Source: Coriobacteriaceae bacterium
GTDB taxonomy: Bacteria > Actinomycetota > Coriobacteriia > Coriobacteriales > Coriobacteriaceae
NCBI GenBank assembly: GCA_902399975.1
Contig: CABOHA010000001.1
Coordinates: 273,397-337,396 of the forward strand
DNA length: 64,000 bases
Reading direction: 5' to 3'
The notes under the pieces were generated by a model. It searched no databases. It was given only the letters and a program-made list of their open reading frames with translations, and was not told the origin of the DNA. The translations under genes and the position numbers were made by a program. This document shows, piece after piece, positions 44,016-52,861 of the stretch; position 1 is the first letter of the stretch, and each line of letters starts with the position of its first letter.

Positions 44016-44533
44016 GCACAGAAGGCGTCCTCAAGCTGTTAATCGATACCAACGTATGGATGGATTATTTTTCTGGCAGGTCCGACCGTACGGCAAATGT
44101 CGTCCATCTGATCGAGATTGCCGACGCCTCGGAGCGGATTGCCCTGTTTGCCTCGTCGCTTTCGGTCAAAGACGTTTCATATCTTGTCTCGGCGGCAATC
44201 AAGCAGGAGTGCCGAAGAAAGACTGGCTCACTGAGCGATAACGCCATTGCGGCGGCAGACGAAACGGCTTGGGCATGCGTTCGACAGATGCGCGAGCTAG
44301 CCCTCATCGCCCCGGTCGGTGCAGACGAGGTCTTCGACTCCTTTGTGTTCAAGTACCGCCACAATGACTTTGAGGACGACCTGATGCTGGGCGTCGCCAA
44401 TCGCATTGATGCCGATTACGTTGTGACGGAGGACAAGAATCTTATTAAACATACCAATGGTGTATGCATTAATGTTCAACAGGCGTTGAGGTTGGTTGAA
44501 GGGTCCAACGCCCCTTCGGCACGGCCCGTCTAG
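44012..44533 (+). CDS. PIN-domain toxin (predicted ribonuclease)
   Basis: 173-aa PIN-domain protein, predicted Mg-dependent RNase toxin. Acidic active-site residues are visible: Asp in LLIDTNVWMDYFSG (about residue 12), a mid-protein Asp/Glu (SLSVKDVSYL), DFEDDLMLGVA (about 124-127) and the terminal DYVVTEDKNL (about 140-147). ATG 44012 overlaps the antitoxin stop by 4 nt. Expression should be coupled to and silenced by the upstream antitoxin. Confidence 0.85.
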   Translation: MSTEGVLKLLIDTNVWMDYFSGRSDRTANVVHLIEIADASERIALFASSLSVKDVSYLVSAAIKQECRRKTGSLSDNAIAAADETAWACVRQMRELALIAPVGADEVFDSFVFKYRHNDFEDDLMLGVANRIDADYVVTEDKNLIKHTNGVCINVQQALRLVEGSNAPSARPV

Positions 44534-44681
44534 CCTGCTTTATCTTAATAAAGTGGCGTTTCCCCGCCGTTAGCCGATGATGCAAGGGCGCTCGGCGTTT
44601 TCGACTGGTTTATGCACGCAAAGTCTGGGAATATACAAGACGCATGTCTTACTGTCTAACCAGTTGCGCCAAGGAGGCACC

Positions 44682-46139
44682 ATGGATTACAAGATCACCG
44701 GCTACGAGCCCGCCCAGCTGTTCCATTTCTTTGAGGAGGTCAGCGCGATCCCCCGTGGGTCTGGCAACGAGAAGGGCATCAGCGATTTCCTGGTTGCGTT
44801 TGCCAAGGAGCGCGGCCTCGACGTGTATCAGGACGAGGTCTACAACGTCATCATTCGCAAGCCCGCATCTGCCGGTGCCGAGAATGCCCCGACCGTGATG
44901 CTGCAGGGCCACATCGATATGGTGTGCGACAAGTTGGGCTCCGTTGAGCACGACTTTACGACCGACGGTATCGACCTGGTCGTCAAGGACGGCGTCCTCA
45001 CCGCTAACGGCACCACCCTGGGCGCCGACAACGGTATCGCCGTCGCGCTTATGCTTACCGTGCTCAACGATGATTCGATTGTCCATCCGGCCCTCGAGTG
45101 TGTGTTCACCACCGACGAGGAGACTGGCCTGGTCGGCGCCGAGACACTCGACAAGTCCCAGATTAGCGCCCGCACCATGATTAACCTTGACTCCGAGGAA
45201 GAGGGCGTTGCTACCGTCAGCTGCGCCGGCGGCGTCGTCGTTACCTACACCTGCCCGATCGCGCGCGAGCACAAGACCGGTAGCACCCTCACGCTCGACA
45301 TCTCCGGCCTGCTGGGCGGTCACTCCGGCAGCGATATCAACCTGGAGCGCGGCAACGGCAACCTCATCATGGCCCGCATCATCGACCGCCTGATGGTCGC
45401 CGGCGAGCCCGCCATCGTCAGCTTTAACGGCGGCACTAAGGACAACGCTATCAACCGTGAGTGCAAGGCCGAGCTGGTTTACGCCGACCACGCTGCCGCC
45501 GAGGCCGCGGCCCAGATCGCAAAGGACATCATCGCCGACGTCACTGCCGAGCTCGAGGTCTTCGACCCCGGCTTTACCTGCACCGTCGAGATTGCCGACG
45601 GCGCCGAGGTCGAGGCCATGGATCAGAAGTCCGCGCTTGCCCTCATCCGCGCCCTGCGTCTTGCCCCTAATGGCGTGATTCGCCGCAACGTCGCCACCGA
45701 CGGCTCCGTCGAGGTTTCCTCCAACATCGGCGTGGTCGCCACTTCCGACGACCAGGTCAAGATCATGCTGTCCCCGCGCTCCTCGATCACCTCGCTGCAG
45801 AACGAGTTCAAGGACCGCCTGCAGACGCTGGCCGATGTCTTGGGCTTCGACGCCAAGTTCGAGTTCGAGTATCCCGGCTGGAGCTATGCCGAGCATTCGC
45901 CGGTCCGCGACGTTTTTGTCGAGAGCTATCGCGAGCTCTTTGGCTCCGAGCTGCGCATCGAGTCCATTCACGCTGGCCTTGAGTGCGGCCTGTTTGCTGA
46001 GGCCCTGCACGGCCTGGACGCCATCGCCGTGGGCCCGACGCTCTCCGATGTCCACACCCCGGACGAGAGCATGGAGCTCGCTTCTGCCGAGCGTTTCTAC
46101 GAGCTGCTCATCGACGTCCTCAAGCGCCTTGCCGCGTAA
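44682..46139 (+). CDS. pepD: Aminoacyl-histidine dipeptidase (PepD, M20 family)
   Basis: 485-aa cytosolic zinc dipeptidase (Xaa-His dipeptidase). Motifs: IPRGSGNEKGISDFL, the metal ligand MLQGHIDMVCDK (about residue 80), GADNGIAVALML (about 118), the catalytic TTDEETGLVGA (about 148) and LNLD-type INLDSEEEG. The lid domain in the middle contains GLLGGHSGSDINLERGN. The AAGGAGG before ATG 44682 fixes the start; the upstream open frame has no site. Confidence 0.93.
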   Translation: MDYKITGYEPAQLFHFFEEVSAIPRGSGNEKGISDFLVAFAKERGLDVYQDEVYNVIIRKPASAGAENAPTVMLQGHIDMVCDKLGSVEHDFTTDGIDLVVKDGVLTANGTTLGADNGIAVALMLTVLNDDSIVHPALECVFTTDEETGLVGAETLDKSQISARTMINLDSEEEGVATVSCAGGVVVTYTCPIAREHKTGSTLTLDISGLLGGHSGSDINLERGNGNLIMARIIDRLMVAGEPAIVSFNGGTKDNAINRECKAELVYADHAAAEAAAQIAKDIIADVTAELEVFDPGFTCTVEIADGAEVEAMDQKSALALIRALRLAPNGVIRRNVATDGSVEVSSNIGVVATSDDQVKIMLSPRSSITSLQNEFKDRLQTLADVLGFDAKFEFEYPGWSYAEHSPVRDVFVESYRELFGSELRIESIHAGLECGLFAEALHGLDAIAVGPTLSDVHTPDESMELASAERFYELLIDVLKRLAA

Positions 46140-46194
46140 GGGTCGCGCTAGCAGCAGTTCGAGCCACGTGCTAGCGGATTGCAAATGACATTAC

Positions 46195-46239
46195 GAGAGG
46201 GGGCACCCGAGCTTTTGCGACGGGTGCCCCCTCTCTTTT
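46195..46239 (+). terminator. Terminator between pepD and hipA (convergent)
   Basis: Perfect 15-bp stem GAGAGGGGGCACCCG (46195-46209) with CGGGTGCCCCCTCTC (46221-46235), then TTTTG. It also lies downstream of the convergent hipA gene, so it may serve both. Confidence 0.92.
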
Positions 46240-46266
46240 GTTTGATAATTGCGAAATTACGGCCAC

Positions 46267-47571
46267 CTAGTCCATTTCTGCCCTGATGAGGTCGAGGGTG
46301 CGCTGGCAGTTTTCGCGGACAGGGCCGAGCATATGCTCGCGCAGGTCCGTCATGCCGGGCAGGTCGGCGTATTCGTCCATGACCTTTTCCATGCAAATGG
46401 GCACCTCGTAGGCGAGGTCCATCATGGTTGCAAAGCAAAACTTCTCGGATAGCCCGGCATCGGTGAGCGCCGCCTCCAGCGCGGGGTCGCCCATACCGTG
46501 GTATCGGCGGATAGCGCCTGGACCGATGCGCCCCACACGATTTTCGCCGCCAACGCTCATGGCAAGGCGCGCCCGGCGGCGCATGCGCTCGTATGCCAAG
46601 CCCGATGCGACATCGTACATGGGTGCGAGCGCTGCGTTTGTGCCTTTGCCTAGGATGAGCGAGTAGTTTTTAGCGTGTGCGTCAGGCGCTCCGATAATGG
46701 CGTTATAGAACAACATATAGGTAAAAAGCACAAGATTCATGTGGTGGGGGACTGTGTTAATCAGTCGTTCTTGGATGTCTCGTGTGGTTGGTCCTCCGTC
46801 GGCGGTGTATTTCTGGCTTGGCAATACACCGAGCGCCTGGTAAAAGTCCTCCTGATGCAGCCTTTCGATATTTCCGCTGCTATTGACCATTCTGTCGTAC
46901 CGTTCAACGACGAGCGCGGCTTCGTCTTCAAATGTGCAATAGGAGACGTTGGCAGTTGGAATGCCAACACGCCGAGCCGTTTTCATGCAGACGAATTCGT
47001 TTAAGGCCTGATGTTTGAACCCAACGACACCATTTTTGAAGATATGGGTAGTGGGGGATGACCCTAGACATTCGCACCATTGGCCATCATGCCAAGCTAG
47101 TGCAAATTTGCCTTGGTTGCCGCCCAGGGACCAGCTTTCGTTGGGGCCCATCCATGTCTCTCTTTCGTCATCGCGAATTGCTTTGAGCTTGTGAGCGATT
47201 TGAGAATTGGTAAGCGGGCGGTATGCCGAGACCCTGCCGCGGGCGGCGCCTAATTGATCGGTTCGACAAAACTGAACGGCCCCTGCGCAGTCAAGACCGA
47301 TATGGCACAAGAGGGCGACGGGGTTGTTGGATGCAACGTCATACTCGGCGGCAATAGCGCGACGCTGCTCTTGACTGTCGGGCAAAAGGCCAAATAGGAA
47401 CGGGCGGACGATGTTATGGCCATACGTGCGATTGGAAAGCGGCATTGTTAGCGATAGCGGTGCCCCGCGATAGGTTGGGGCGTATACAAAGCTGCAGAGT
47501 CCATGCTCGTCTTGCCGGAGAGTGCCTGCGATTTCGCCACAAATGAGGGTCGCAAGCTCCATCTCTGCCAT
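46267..47571 (-). CDS. hipA: HipA-family serine/threonine kinase toxin
   Basis: 434-aa type II toxin kinase; HipA of E. coli phosphorylates glutamyl-tRNA synthetase and causes persistence. Family features: the N-terminal couple domain (LSLTMPLSNRTY, GLLPDS), SLGGNQGKFALAW, the phosphate-binding region WSLGGNQ, VVERYDR, the catalytic loop GAPDAHAKNYSL and the metal-site PMYDVASGLAY. Its start abuts the hipB stop directly (47571/47572), so the two are coupled. The target here is unknown. Confidence 0.9.
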   Translation of the reverse strand: MAEMELATLICGEIAGTLRQDEHGLCSFVYAPTYRGAPLSLTMPLSNRTYGHNIVRPFLFGLLPDSQEQRRAIAAEYDVASNNPVALLCHIGLDCAGAVQFCRTDQLGAARGRVSAYRPLTNSQIAHKLKAIRDDERETWMGPNESWSLGGNQGKFALAWHDGQWCECLGSSPTTHIFKNGVVGFKHQALNEFVCMKTARRVGIPTANVSYCTFEDEAALVVERYDRMVNSSGNIERLHQEDFYQALGVLPSQKYTADGGPTTRDIQERLINTVPHHMNLVLFTYMLFYNAIIGAPDAHAKNYSLILGKGTNAALAPMYDVASGLAYERMRRRARLAMSVGGENRVGRIGPGAIRRYHGMGDPALEAALTDAGLSEKFCFATMMDLAYEVPICMEKVMDEYADLPGMTDLREHMLGPVRENCQRTLDLIRAEMD

Positions 47572-48003
47572 TTATTTCACAACCTTACAGCCAAAGGAGA
47601 GGTCTGAAGTGTCGGAAAGGCCTTGCTCGGCTGCGATTTGGGCCAGCAAGGCACCATAGGAAGATGGCGTTCCTTGTCGGGCGGGTCGTCTGCCTACACT
47701 TGGCTTGGGCAGGGCATTCGAGTTCGCGATAGGGAGGTCCGCTATCGTCGTCGGATGTTTAAAGGGTGATGCGATTGGGTCGTTATCGCTTTGCACAAAG
47801 AGACTTATGCCGAGTGCGTTAAAGACGGTCAGCAGCTTGTCGAGTCGAATGCCAGTGGCGTCTCCTAGCTCGAGCGATGCGAGCAGGCGCTCCGAAACAC
47901 CGGCCTTTTTGGCGAGGGCGGCACGGGTGAGATCCTGAGTCTCGCGTGCCTGGCGCACGTAGATGCCAGCTTGGCGCGGTGTGGTGATGGGAAGGGTATC
48001 CAC
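47572..48003 (-). CDS. hipB: HipB-family antitoxin/HTH repressor
   Basis: 143-aa Cro/CI-type regulator. The HTH is VRQARETQDLTRAALAKKAG followed by VSERLLASLELGDATGIRLD and a short hinge LLTVFNALGISLFV typical of HipB. The C-terminal ~60 residues are longer than in E. coli HipB (88 aa). It starts with GTG at 48003, preceded by TTAGGAG. It sits directly upstream of hipA and next to a strong palindrome, consistent with autorepression. Confidence 0.88.
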   Translation of the reverse strand: MDTLPITTPRQAGIYVRQARETQDLTRAALAKKAGVSERLLASLELGDATGIRLDKLLTVFNALGISLFVQSDNDPIASPFKHPTTIADLPIANSNALPKPSVGRRPARQGTPSSYGALLAQIAAEQGLSDTSDLSFGCKVVK

Positions 48004-48016
48004 GGCGATCTCCTAA

Positions 48017-48088
48017 CGTGCAGACTTTTGCATATCAGTATGACATGCAAAAGTCTGCACGAATAGGCATTATGCAAAACTCTGCATG
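48017..48088 (-). promoter_or_regulatory. HipB operator array
   Basis: A perfect 17-bp inverted repeat, CGTGCAGACTTTTGCAT (48017-48033) and ATGCAAAAGTCTGCACG (48045-48061), plus a third related site ATGCAAAACTCTGCATG (48072-48088). They lie just upstream of hipB, as expected for cooperative autoregulation. Confidence 0.75.
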
Positions 48089-48126
48089 AGACCCCTACAT
48101 TGACGTTGGCTTATGAGAGGCGTTTT

Positions 48127-48705
48127 TTATATCGCGAGGATCCCCAGATGCTCAAGTAAGATCTTAAGCCCGATGAGGATGAGCACGACGCCACCCACGA
48201 TGGTGGCGGGTTTTTCGTAGCGCGCGCCAAAGGTGTGGCCGATCGCCACGCCGGCGATGGAGAAGATAAAGGTCGTGATGCCGATGAGCGACACGGCGGG
48301 CACGATGTCGACCGAGAGCGCGGCAAATGAGATGCCCACGGCTAGGGCGTCGATTGAGGTGGCGATGGCGAGGATCAGGTACTCGCCTAGGTCAATCTTT
48401 TCGGCATCCTTGCCGTCGCCTTCATCCTCGTCCTCGGTAAAGGCCTCCCACAACATTTTGCCGCCGATAAAGGCCAATAGGATAAAGGCGATCCAATGGT
48501 CGATGGGTCCGATGATGCCCATGAATTGACTGCCGAGCGCCCATCCGATTACGGGCATGCCGGCCTGAAAGCCGCCAAAGAACAGACCGAGCACCACGGC
48601 GACTTTAAGGTTGATTTTCTTCATGCCAAGGCCCTTGCAGATGGAAACGGCAAAGGCGTCCATCGAAAGGCCAACGGCGAGCAACACGAGCTCTGCGAGT
48701 CCCAT
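48127..48705 (-). CDS. mntP: Manganese efflux pump MntP
   Basis: 192-aa membrane protein with six helices in two repeats, exporting Mn2+. Each half carries an acidic signature: LSMDAFAVSICKG (about residues 13-25) and ATSIDALAVGISFAA (about 115-129). The central cytoplasmic loop is very acidic (FTEDEDEGDGKDAE). Start ATG 48705. The leader of about 55 nt looks too short for a full yybP-ykoY riboswitch. Confidence 0.93.
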   Translation of the reverse strand: MGLAELVLLAVGLSMDAFAVSICKGLGMKKINLKVAVVLGLFFGGFQAGMPVIGWALGSQFMGIIGPIDHWIAFILLAFIGGKMLWEAFTEDEDEGDGKDAEKIDLGEYLILAIATSIDALAVGISFAALSVDIVPAVSLIGITTFIFSIAGVAIGHTFGARYEKPATIVGGVVLILIGLKILLEHLGILAI

Positions 48706-48925
48706 AGTCTGGCTCCCTCTCTGCGGGCGAACCCGATTACACGACTACTCCCTCATTTATATGAGACCCGATGCTACCACATGGGTGGTCAAAAGATCCC
48801 GTCCCAAATGAGCTACCTAAGCTGTGTTCGCTCATTCTGTAAGCATCGGATTTTGCGGGCGTCACAGGGGCAAACCGTGAGAAACTTATTGACGTTTATG
48901 GAGCGTATACGATGGGAGCGATGCC

Positions 48926-49993
48926 TTGGATAAGAACGAGCTGCAAAAGCGTATGGAACAGGCCATTCGCCTGACGGCACCTGGTCAGCCGATCCGCACC
49001 GCCCTCGACATGATCATTGCCGGTCACCTGGGTGCCCTTATCTGCGTCGGCGACACTGAAAACGTGCTCGCTGCCGGTAACGACGGCTTCCCGCTCAACA
49101 TTTCGTTTACCTCGAACCGCCTGTTCGAGCTTTCCAAGATGGACGGCGCCATCGTTATCGATGGCGACCTCACCCAGATCCTGCGCGCCAACTTCCACCT
49201 CAATCCCGATCCCTCGCTCGCCACGAGTGAGACGGGCATGCGTCACCGTACTGCCGCTCGCATGTCGGTGCTCACCGATGCCATCGTGATCTCGGTCTCG
49301 GCCCGTCGTGCCGTCGTCAACGTGTACGTCCACGGCAAGAGCTACGAGATCCAGCCCGTCACCACCATCATGAGCTCGGTCAACCAGCTCGTCGCCACGC
49401 TCCAGACTACCCGTCAGTCGCTCGACCGCTCCTTGCTGCGCCTGACGGCCCTTGAGCTCGACGACTACGTCACGCTCGCCGACATCACCGGCATCTTTTC
49501 GAGTTTCGAGATCATGCAACAGGCAAAGACCGAACTTAAGGATTGCATCGTCAAGCTGGGCAATCAGGGCAAGCTCGTGCAGATGCAGCTCGAGCAGCTC
49601 GCGGGCTCCAGCATGGATACCGAATACGACTTGATGATCCGCGACTACGCAAGTGATTCCTCTGAGGCCAACGCCGAGAAGATCCGCGCCGAGCTGAGCC
49701 GCATGACGCCTAAGGACCTGTCCGACCCGCAGCACGTGGCGGCAGTTCTGGGTTACGACGACCTGGACGAGGACTCCGTCATGACGCCGCTGGGCCTGCG
49801 CACGCTTTCGCGCGTGTCTGTTGTGCGCGACGGCGTGGCCGAGAAGATCGTCGACGAGTACGGCTCGCTGCAGGAGCTCATGGATGACATCAGCGAGGAT
49901 CCGGAGCGCCTGGGCGACTTTGGCGTCAACAACCCTGCCATTCTTGCGGACTCCCTGTACCGCATGAAGGGTACCAAACAGGGGAACGCATAA
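48926..49993 (+). CDS. disA: Diadenylate cyclase DisA (DNA integrity scanning protein)
   Basis: 355-aa octameric enzyme that makes cyclic di-AMP and scans DNA for branched structures. The DAC domain contains DGA at 73-75 and RHR at 106-108 (GMRHRTAAR), both catalytic motifs intact. A central helical spine follows, with a C-terminal HhH DNA-binding domain (LGLRTLSRVSVVRDGVAEKI). It starts with TTG at 48926 preceded by GGGAG. The stop overlaps the ispD start (TAATG). The downstream ispD-ispF-cysS order resembles other Gram-positive genomes. Confidence 0.94.
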   Translation: MDKNELQKRMEQAIRLTAPGQPIRTALDMIIAGHLGALICVGDTENVLAAGNDGFPLNISFTSNRLFELSKMDGAIVIDGDLTQILRANFHLNPDPSLATSETGMRHRTAARMSVLTDAIVISVSARRAVVNVYVHGKSYEIQPVTTIMSSVNQLVATLQTTRQSLDRSLLRLTALELDDYVTLADITGIFSSFEIMQQAKTELKDCIVKLGNQGKLVQMQLEQLAGSSMDTEYDLMIRDYASDSSEANAEKIRAELSRMTPKDLSDPQHVAAVLGYDDLDEDSVMTPLGLRTLSRVSVVRDGVAEKIVDEYGSLQELMDDISEDPERLGDFGVNNPAILADSLYRMKGTKQGNA

Positions 49994-50721
49994 TGGCGCC
50001 CGTATGCGCCGTGGTCGTTGCCGGCGGCAGCGGCCAGCGCTTTGGAAATCCCGGCGGCAAGCAGCTCGTTAACGTGGCGGGCCGTCCGCTCATGAGCTGG
50101 TCCATCCGCGCGTTCGATCGTAGCAACAAGGTCGGCCACATCGTGGTGGTGTGCCCTGCCGAGCGCCGTGCCGAGATGCGCCGCCTGGCCATCGACCCGT
50201 TTGACTATGACACGCCCATCAGTTTTGCCGATGCCGGCGACACCCGCCAGGACTCCACCCGTGCCGGCGTGCATGCGGTACCGGCGGGTTTCGAATATGT
50301 CGCCATCCACGACGGCGCCCGTCCGCTCATCACGACCGAGGCCATCGATCATGCGGTCGACGTGCTCGTGAGCGACCGTGCTCTCGACGGTATCGTGTGC
50401 GGTCAGCCCGCGATCGACACGCTCAAGATCGTCGATGGCGACAACATCGTCGGGACGCCGCCGCGTGAGCTCTATTGGGCCGCGCAGACGCCGCAGATCT
50501 TTAGCGTCGACGCCATGAAGCGCGCTCACGCCGCTGCTATCGCCGAGGGCTTTATCGGTACCGACGATTCATCGCTGGTCGAGCGCATGGGCGGGCGCGT
50601 CCGCTGTGTCCAGAGCCCGCGCGATAACCTTAAGGTGACGGTACCCGAGGACCTGCGTCCCGTAACCGCGATTCTGCTTGGCCGCATGGCCGAGGGAGAG
50701 GACCTTCCCCATGTTCAGTAA
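49993..50721 (+). CDS. ispD: 2-C-methyl-D-erythritol 4-phosphate cytidylyltransferase IspD
   Basis: 242-aa nucleotidyltransferase of the MEP isoprenoid pathway. Motifs: CAVVVAGGSGQRFGNPGGKQ (CTP site), FADAGDTRQDSTRAGV, VAIHDGARPLITTEAI and YWAAQTPQIFSVDAM. ATG 49993 overlaps the disA stop by one base, and its own end overlaps ispF by 11 nt, so the block is translated in a coupled way. Confidence 0.95.
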   Translation: MAPVCAVVVAGGSGQRFGNPGGKQLVNVAGRPLMSWSIRAFDRSNKVGHIVVVCPAERRAEMRRLAIDPFDYDTPISFADAGDTRQDSTRAGVHAVPAGFEYVAIHDGARPLITTEAIDHAVDVLVSDRALDGIVCGQPAIDTLKIVDGDNIVGTPPRELYWAAQTPQIFSVDAMKRAHAAAIAEGFIGTDDSSLVERMGGRVRCVQSPRDNLKVTVPEDLRPVTAILLGRMAEGEDLPHVQ

Positions 50722-51205
50722 CCTGCGCATTGGCCACGGCTACGACGTCCACCGTTTGGTGGAGGGGCGTCGATGTATCATCGGCGGGGTTGACATTCCC
50801 TACGAGCGCGGCCTGCTGGGCCACTCGGATGCCGATGTGCTCGCGCATGCCTTGGCCGACGCCATTCTGGGCGCCTGCCGCGGGGGAGACATCGGCAAGC
50901 TATTCCCCGACACCGATCCCGCCTACGAGGGTGCCGATTCGATGGTGCTGCTCGCTCGCGTGATGGACTATGCGCGCGAGCTGGGCTTTGAGTTTGTCGA
51001 TGCCGATTGCACCATTGCCTGCCAGCAACCCAAGATCACCCCGCACCGCGATGCCATGCGCGCCAACCTTGCCCATGCCCTGGGCGTCGACGTCGAAAAC
51101 GTGGGCGTCGCCGCCACTACGACCGAAAAGCTCGGTTGGGAAGGCCAGGGCGAGGGAATCGGCGCCTGGGCCGTCTGCCTGCTACAGAAAACCGTTAAGG
51201 AGTAA
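50711..51205 (+). CDS. ispF: 2-C-methyl-D-erythritol 2,4-cyclodiphosphate synthase IspF
   Basis: 164-aa zinc enzyme that cyclises the MEP-pathway intermediate. Motifs: RIGHGYDVHRLVEG (metal ligands D and H), LLGHSDADVLAHALADAILG and DADCTIACQQPKI, plus the terminal ATTTEKLGWEGQGEGI. ATG 50711 is inside the end of ispD with GAGGGAGAGG upstream. It is separate from IspD here, unlike the fused IspDF of some bacteria. Confidence 0.96.
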   Translation: MFSNLRIGHGYDVHRLVEGRRCIIGGVDIPYERGLLGHSDADVLAHALADAILGACRGGDIGKLFPDTDPAYEGADSMVLLARVMDYARELGFEFVDADCTIACQQPKITPHRDAMRANLAHALGVDVENVGVAATTTEKLGWEGQGEGIGAWAVCLLQKTVKE

Positions 51206-51208
51206 CGA

Positions 51209-52675
51209 ATGCGTATCTACAACAGCGCTACCCATAAAAAGGAAGAGTTCCAGCCCATCGAGTCCGGCAAGGTCCGCATGTACGTGTGCGGCCCCACGGT
51301 CTACGACAACATCCACATCGGCAATGCCCGCACGTTCATCAGCTTTGACGTGATTCGCCGCTGGCTCATCGCGAGCGGCTACGAGGTCACGTTCGCCCAG
51401 AACCTCACCGACGTCGACGACAAGATCATCAAGCGCGCCAACGAGCAGGGCCGCACGGCCGCCGAGGTCGCGACGGAGTTCTCCGACAAGTTCATCGGCG
51501 TCATGCGTGCCGCCAACGTGCTCGATCCCGATGTGCGCCCCCGCGCCACCAAAGAGATCGGCCCCATGATCGCCATGATCAAGACGCTCATCGAGCAGGG
51601 CCACGCCTACGCCGCCGATAACGGCGACGTGTACTTTGCCGTGCGCAGCGATTCCAACTATGGTCAGGTCTCGGGCCGCAACATCGACGACCTTATGGTT
51701 GGCGCGCGCATCGAGGAGAACGAGGACAAGAACGACCCGCTCGACTTTGCGCTGTGGAAGGCTGCCAAGCCCGGCGAGCCCAGCTGGCCGAGCCCCTGGG
51801 GCGAGGGCCGTCCCGGTTGGCACACCGAGTGCGCCGCCATGGTGCATCGCTACCTGGGCACCCCGATCGACATCCACGGCGGCGGCTCCGACCTTGCCTT
51901 CCCGCATCACGAGAACGAGTGCGCCCAGGCCACCTGCGCCTGGCACCAGGGCTTCTCCAACACCTGGATGCACACGGGCATGCTGCTGGTAGACGGCGAG
52001 AAAATGTCCAAGTCGCTCGGCAACTTCTTTACGCTGGCCGAGGTCCTCGAGCAGCATTCCGCTGCCGCCCTGCGCCTGCTGATGCTGCAGACGAGCTATC
52101 GCTCGCCGCTCGACTTTTCTTGGGAGCGCTTGGAGGGTGCCGAGAACTCGCTCACGCGTATCGCCGGTACGGTCGAGAACCTGCGCTGGGCCGCGAACCA
52201 TGCGACGGCCGATGCCGATGAGGCAGCATCCGAGGCGTTTGCCGCCAAGGCCGCCGAGACCCGTGCCACCTTTAAGGAGTGCATGGACGACGACTTTAAC
52301 ACCGCCGGTGCCATGGGTGCCGTCTTTGGCTTTGTGACCGAGTGCAACCAGTACCTGGAGCAGGCGGGCGACGCTGCCGACAAGGCCGCCGCGCTTGCCG
52401 CCGCCGATACGCTGGTCGAGCTGCTCGATACGTTTGGCGTTGAGCTCCCCGAGCCCAAGGTCGAGCTGCCGCTGGGTCTGCTGGGTGTTGCCGCCGGCCT
52501 GGTCGCCTACACGGGCGACGACGTGGACGAGGCCGCTGCCAAGATTCTCGAGGCCCGCGCCGAGGCCCGCGCCGCTAAGAACTGGGATCTGGCCGACGCC
52601 ATCCGCGACCAGCTCAAGGACCTGGGCCTCACCATTGAGGATACCGCCGCCGGCACCCGTATCAAATCTCTCTAA
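51209..52675 (+). CDS. cysS: Cysteinyl-tRNA synthetase
   Basis: 488-aa class I synthetase charging tRNA-Cys. Motifs: the zinc/nucleotide region MYVCGPTVYDNIHIGNART (HIGH-type HIGN), NLTDVDDKIIKRA, GWHTECAAM, GGSDLAFPHHENE and the KMSKS loop in GEKMSKSLGNF. ATG 51209 is 3 nt after ispF with AAGGAG overlapping the ispF end. It closes the disA-ispD-ispF-cysS operon. Confidence 0.96.
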   Translation: MRIYNSATHKKEEFQPIESGKVRMYVCGPTVYDNIHIGNARTFISFDVIRRWLIASGYEVTFAQNLTDVDDKIIKRANEQGRTAAEVATEFSDKFIGVMRAANVLDPDVRPRATKEIGPMIAMIKTLIEQGHAYAADNGDVYFAVRSDSNYGQVSGRNIDDLMVGARIEENEDKNDPLDFALWKAAKPGEPSWPSPWGEGRPGWHTECAAMVHRYLGTPIDIHGGGSDLAFPHHENECAQATCAWHQGFSNTWMHTGMLLVDGEKMSKSLGNFFTLAEVLEQHSAAALRLLMLQTSYRSPLDFSWERLEGAENSLTRIAGTVENLRWAANHATADADEAASEAFAAKAAETRATFKECMDDDFNTAGAMGAVFGFVTECNQYLEQAGDAADKAAALAAADTLVELLDTFGVELPEPKVELPLGLLGVAAGLVAYTGDDVDEAAAKILEARAEARAAKNWDLADAIRDQLKDLGLTIEDTAAGTRIKSL

Positions 52676-52681
52676 TCCCCG

Positions 52682-52783
52682 CGGGTTTCCCAAGCACCCG
52701 ACCTTGCCGTTCAAACCGTCGCTCGCGTACTCAAGTACGCGTCGCTCCTCTTTCACGGCAATCTCGGGCACTTGGAAAACCCG
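52682..52783. repeat. Long imperfect inverted repeat after cysS
   Basis: CGGGTTTCCCAAGCACCCGA (from 52682) is matched by TCGGGCACTTGGAAAACCCG (ending 52783), with further pairing of TTGCCGT/ACGGCAA and an inner palindrome GCGTACTCAAGTACGC (52725-52740). No coding potential. Confidence 0.7.
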
Positions 52784-52787
52784 TACC

Positions 52788-52827
52788 GACCGCTTGAGCT
52801 ATTCGTCTTAAGCGGTCGCTTCTTTTG
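52788..52827 (+). terminator. Terminator between cysS and the rlmB-like gene
   Basis: GACCGCTTGAG (52788-52798) pairs with CTTAAGCGGTC (52807-52817) with one mismatch, followed by the T-rich GCTTCTTTTG. Confidence 0.75.
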
Positions 52828-52861
52828 TCCTGTTTGAAAATTTTTTAAAGGAGGCCGTTTT

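Noticed and set aside
48706..48800. yybP-ykoY manganese riboswitch upstream of mntP
   Set aside because: GAGGGAGTAG resembles one conserved piece, but the leader of about 55 nt is too short and the second conserved loop is not visible.
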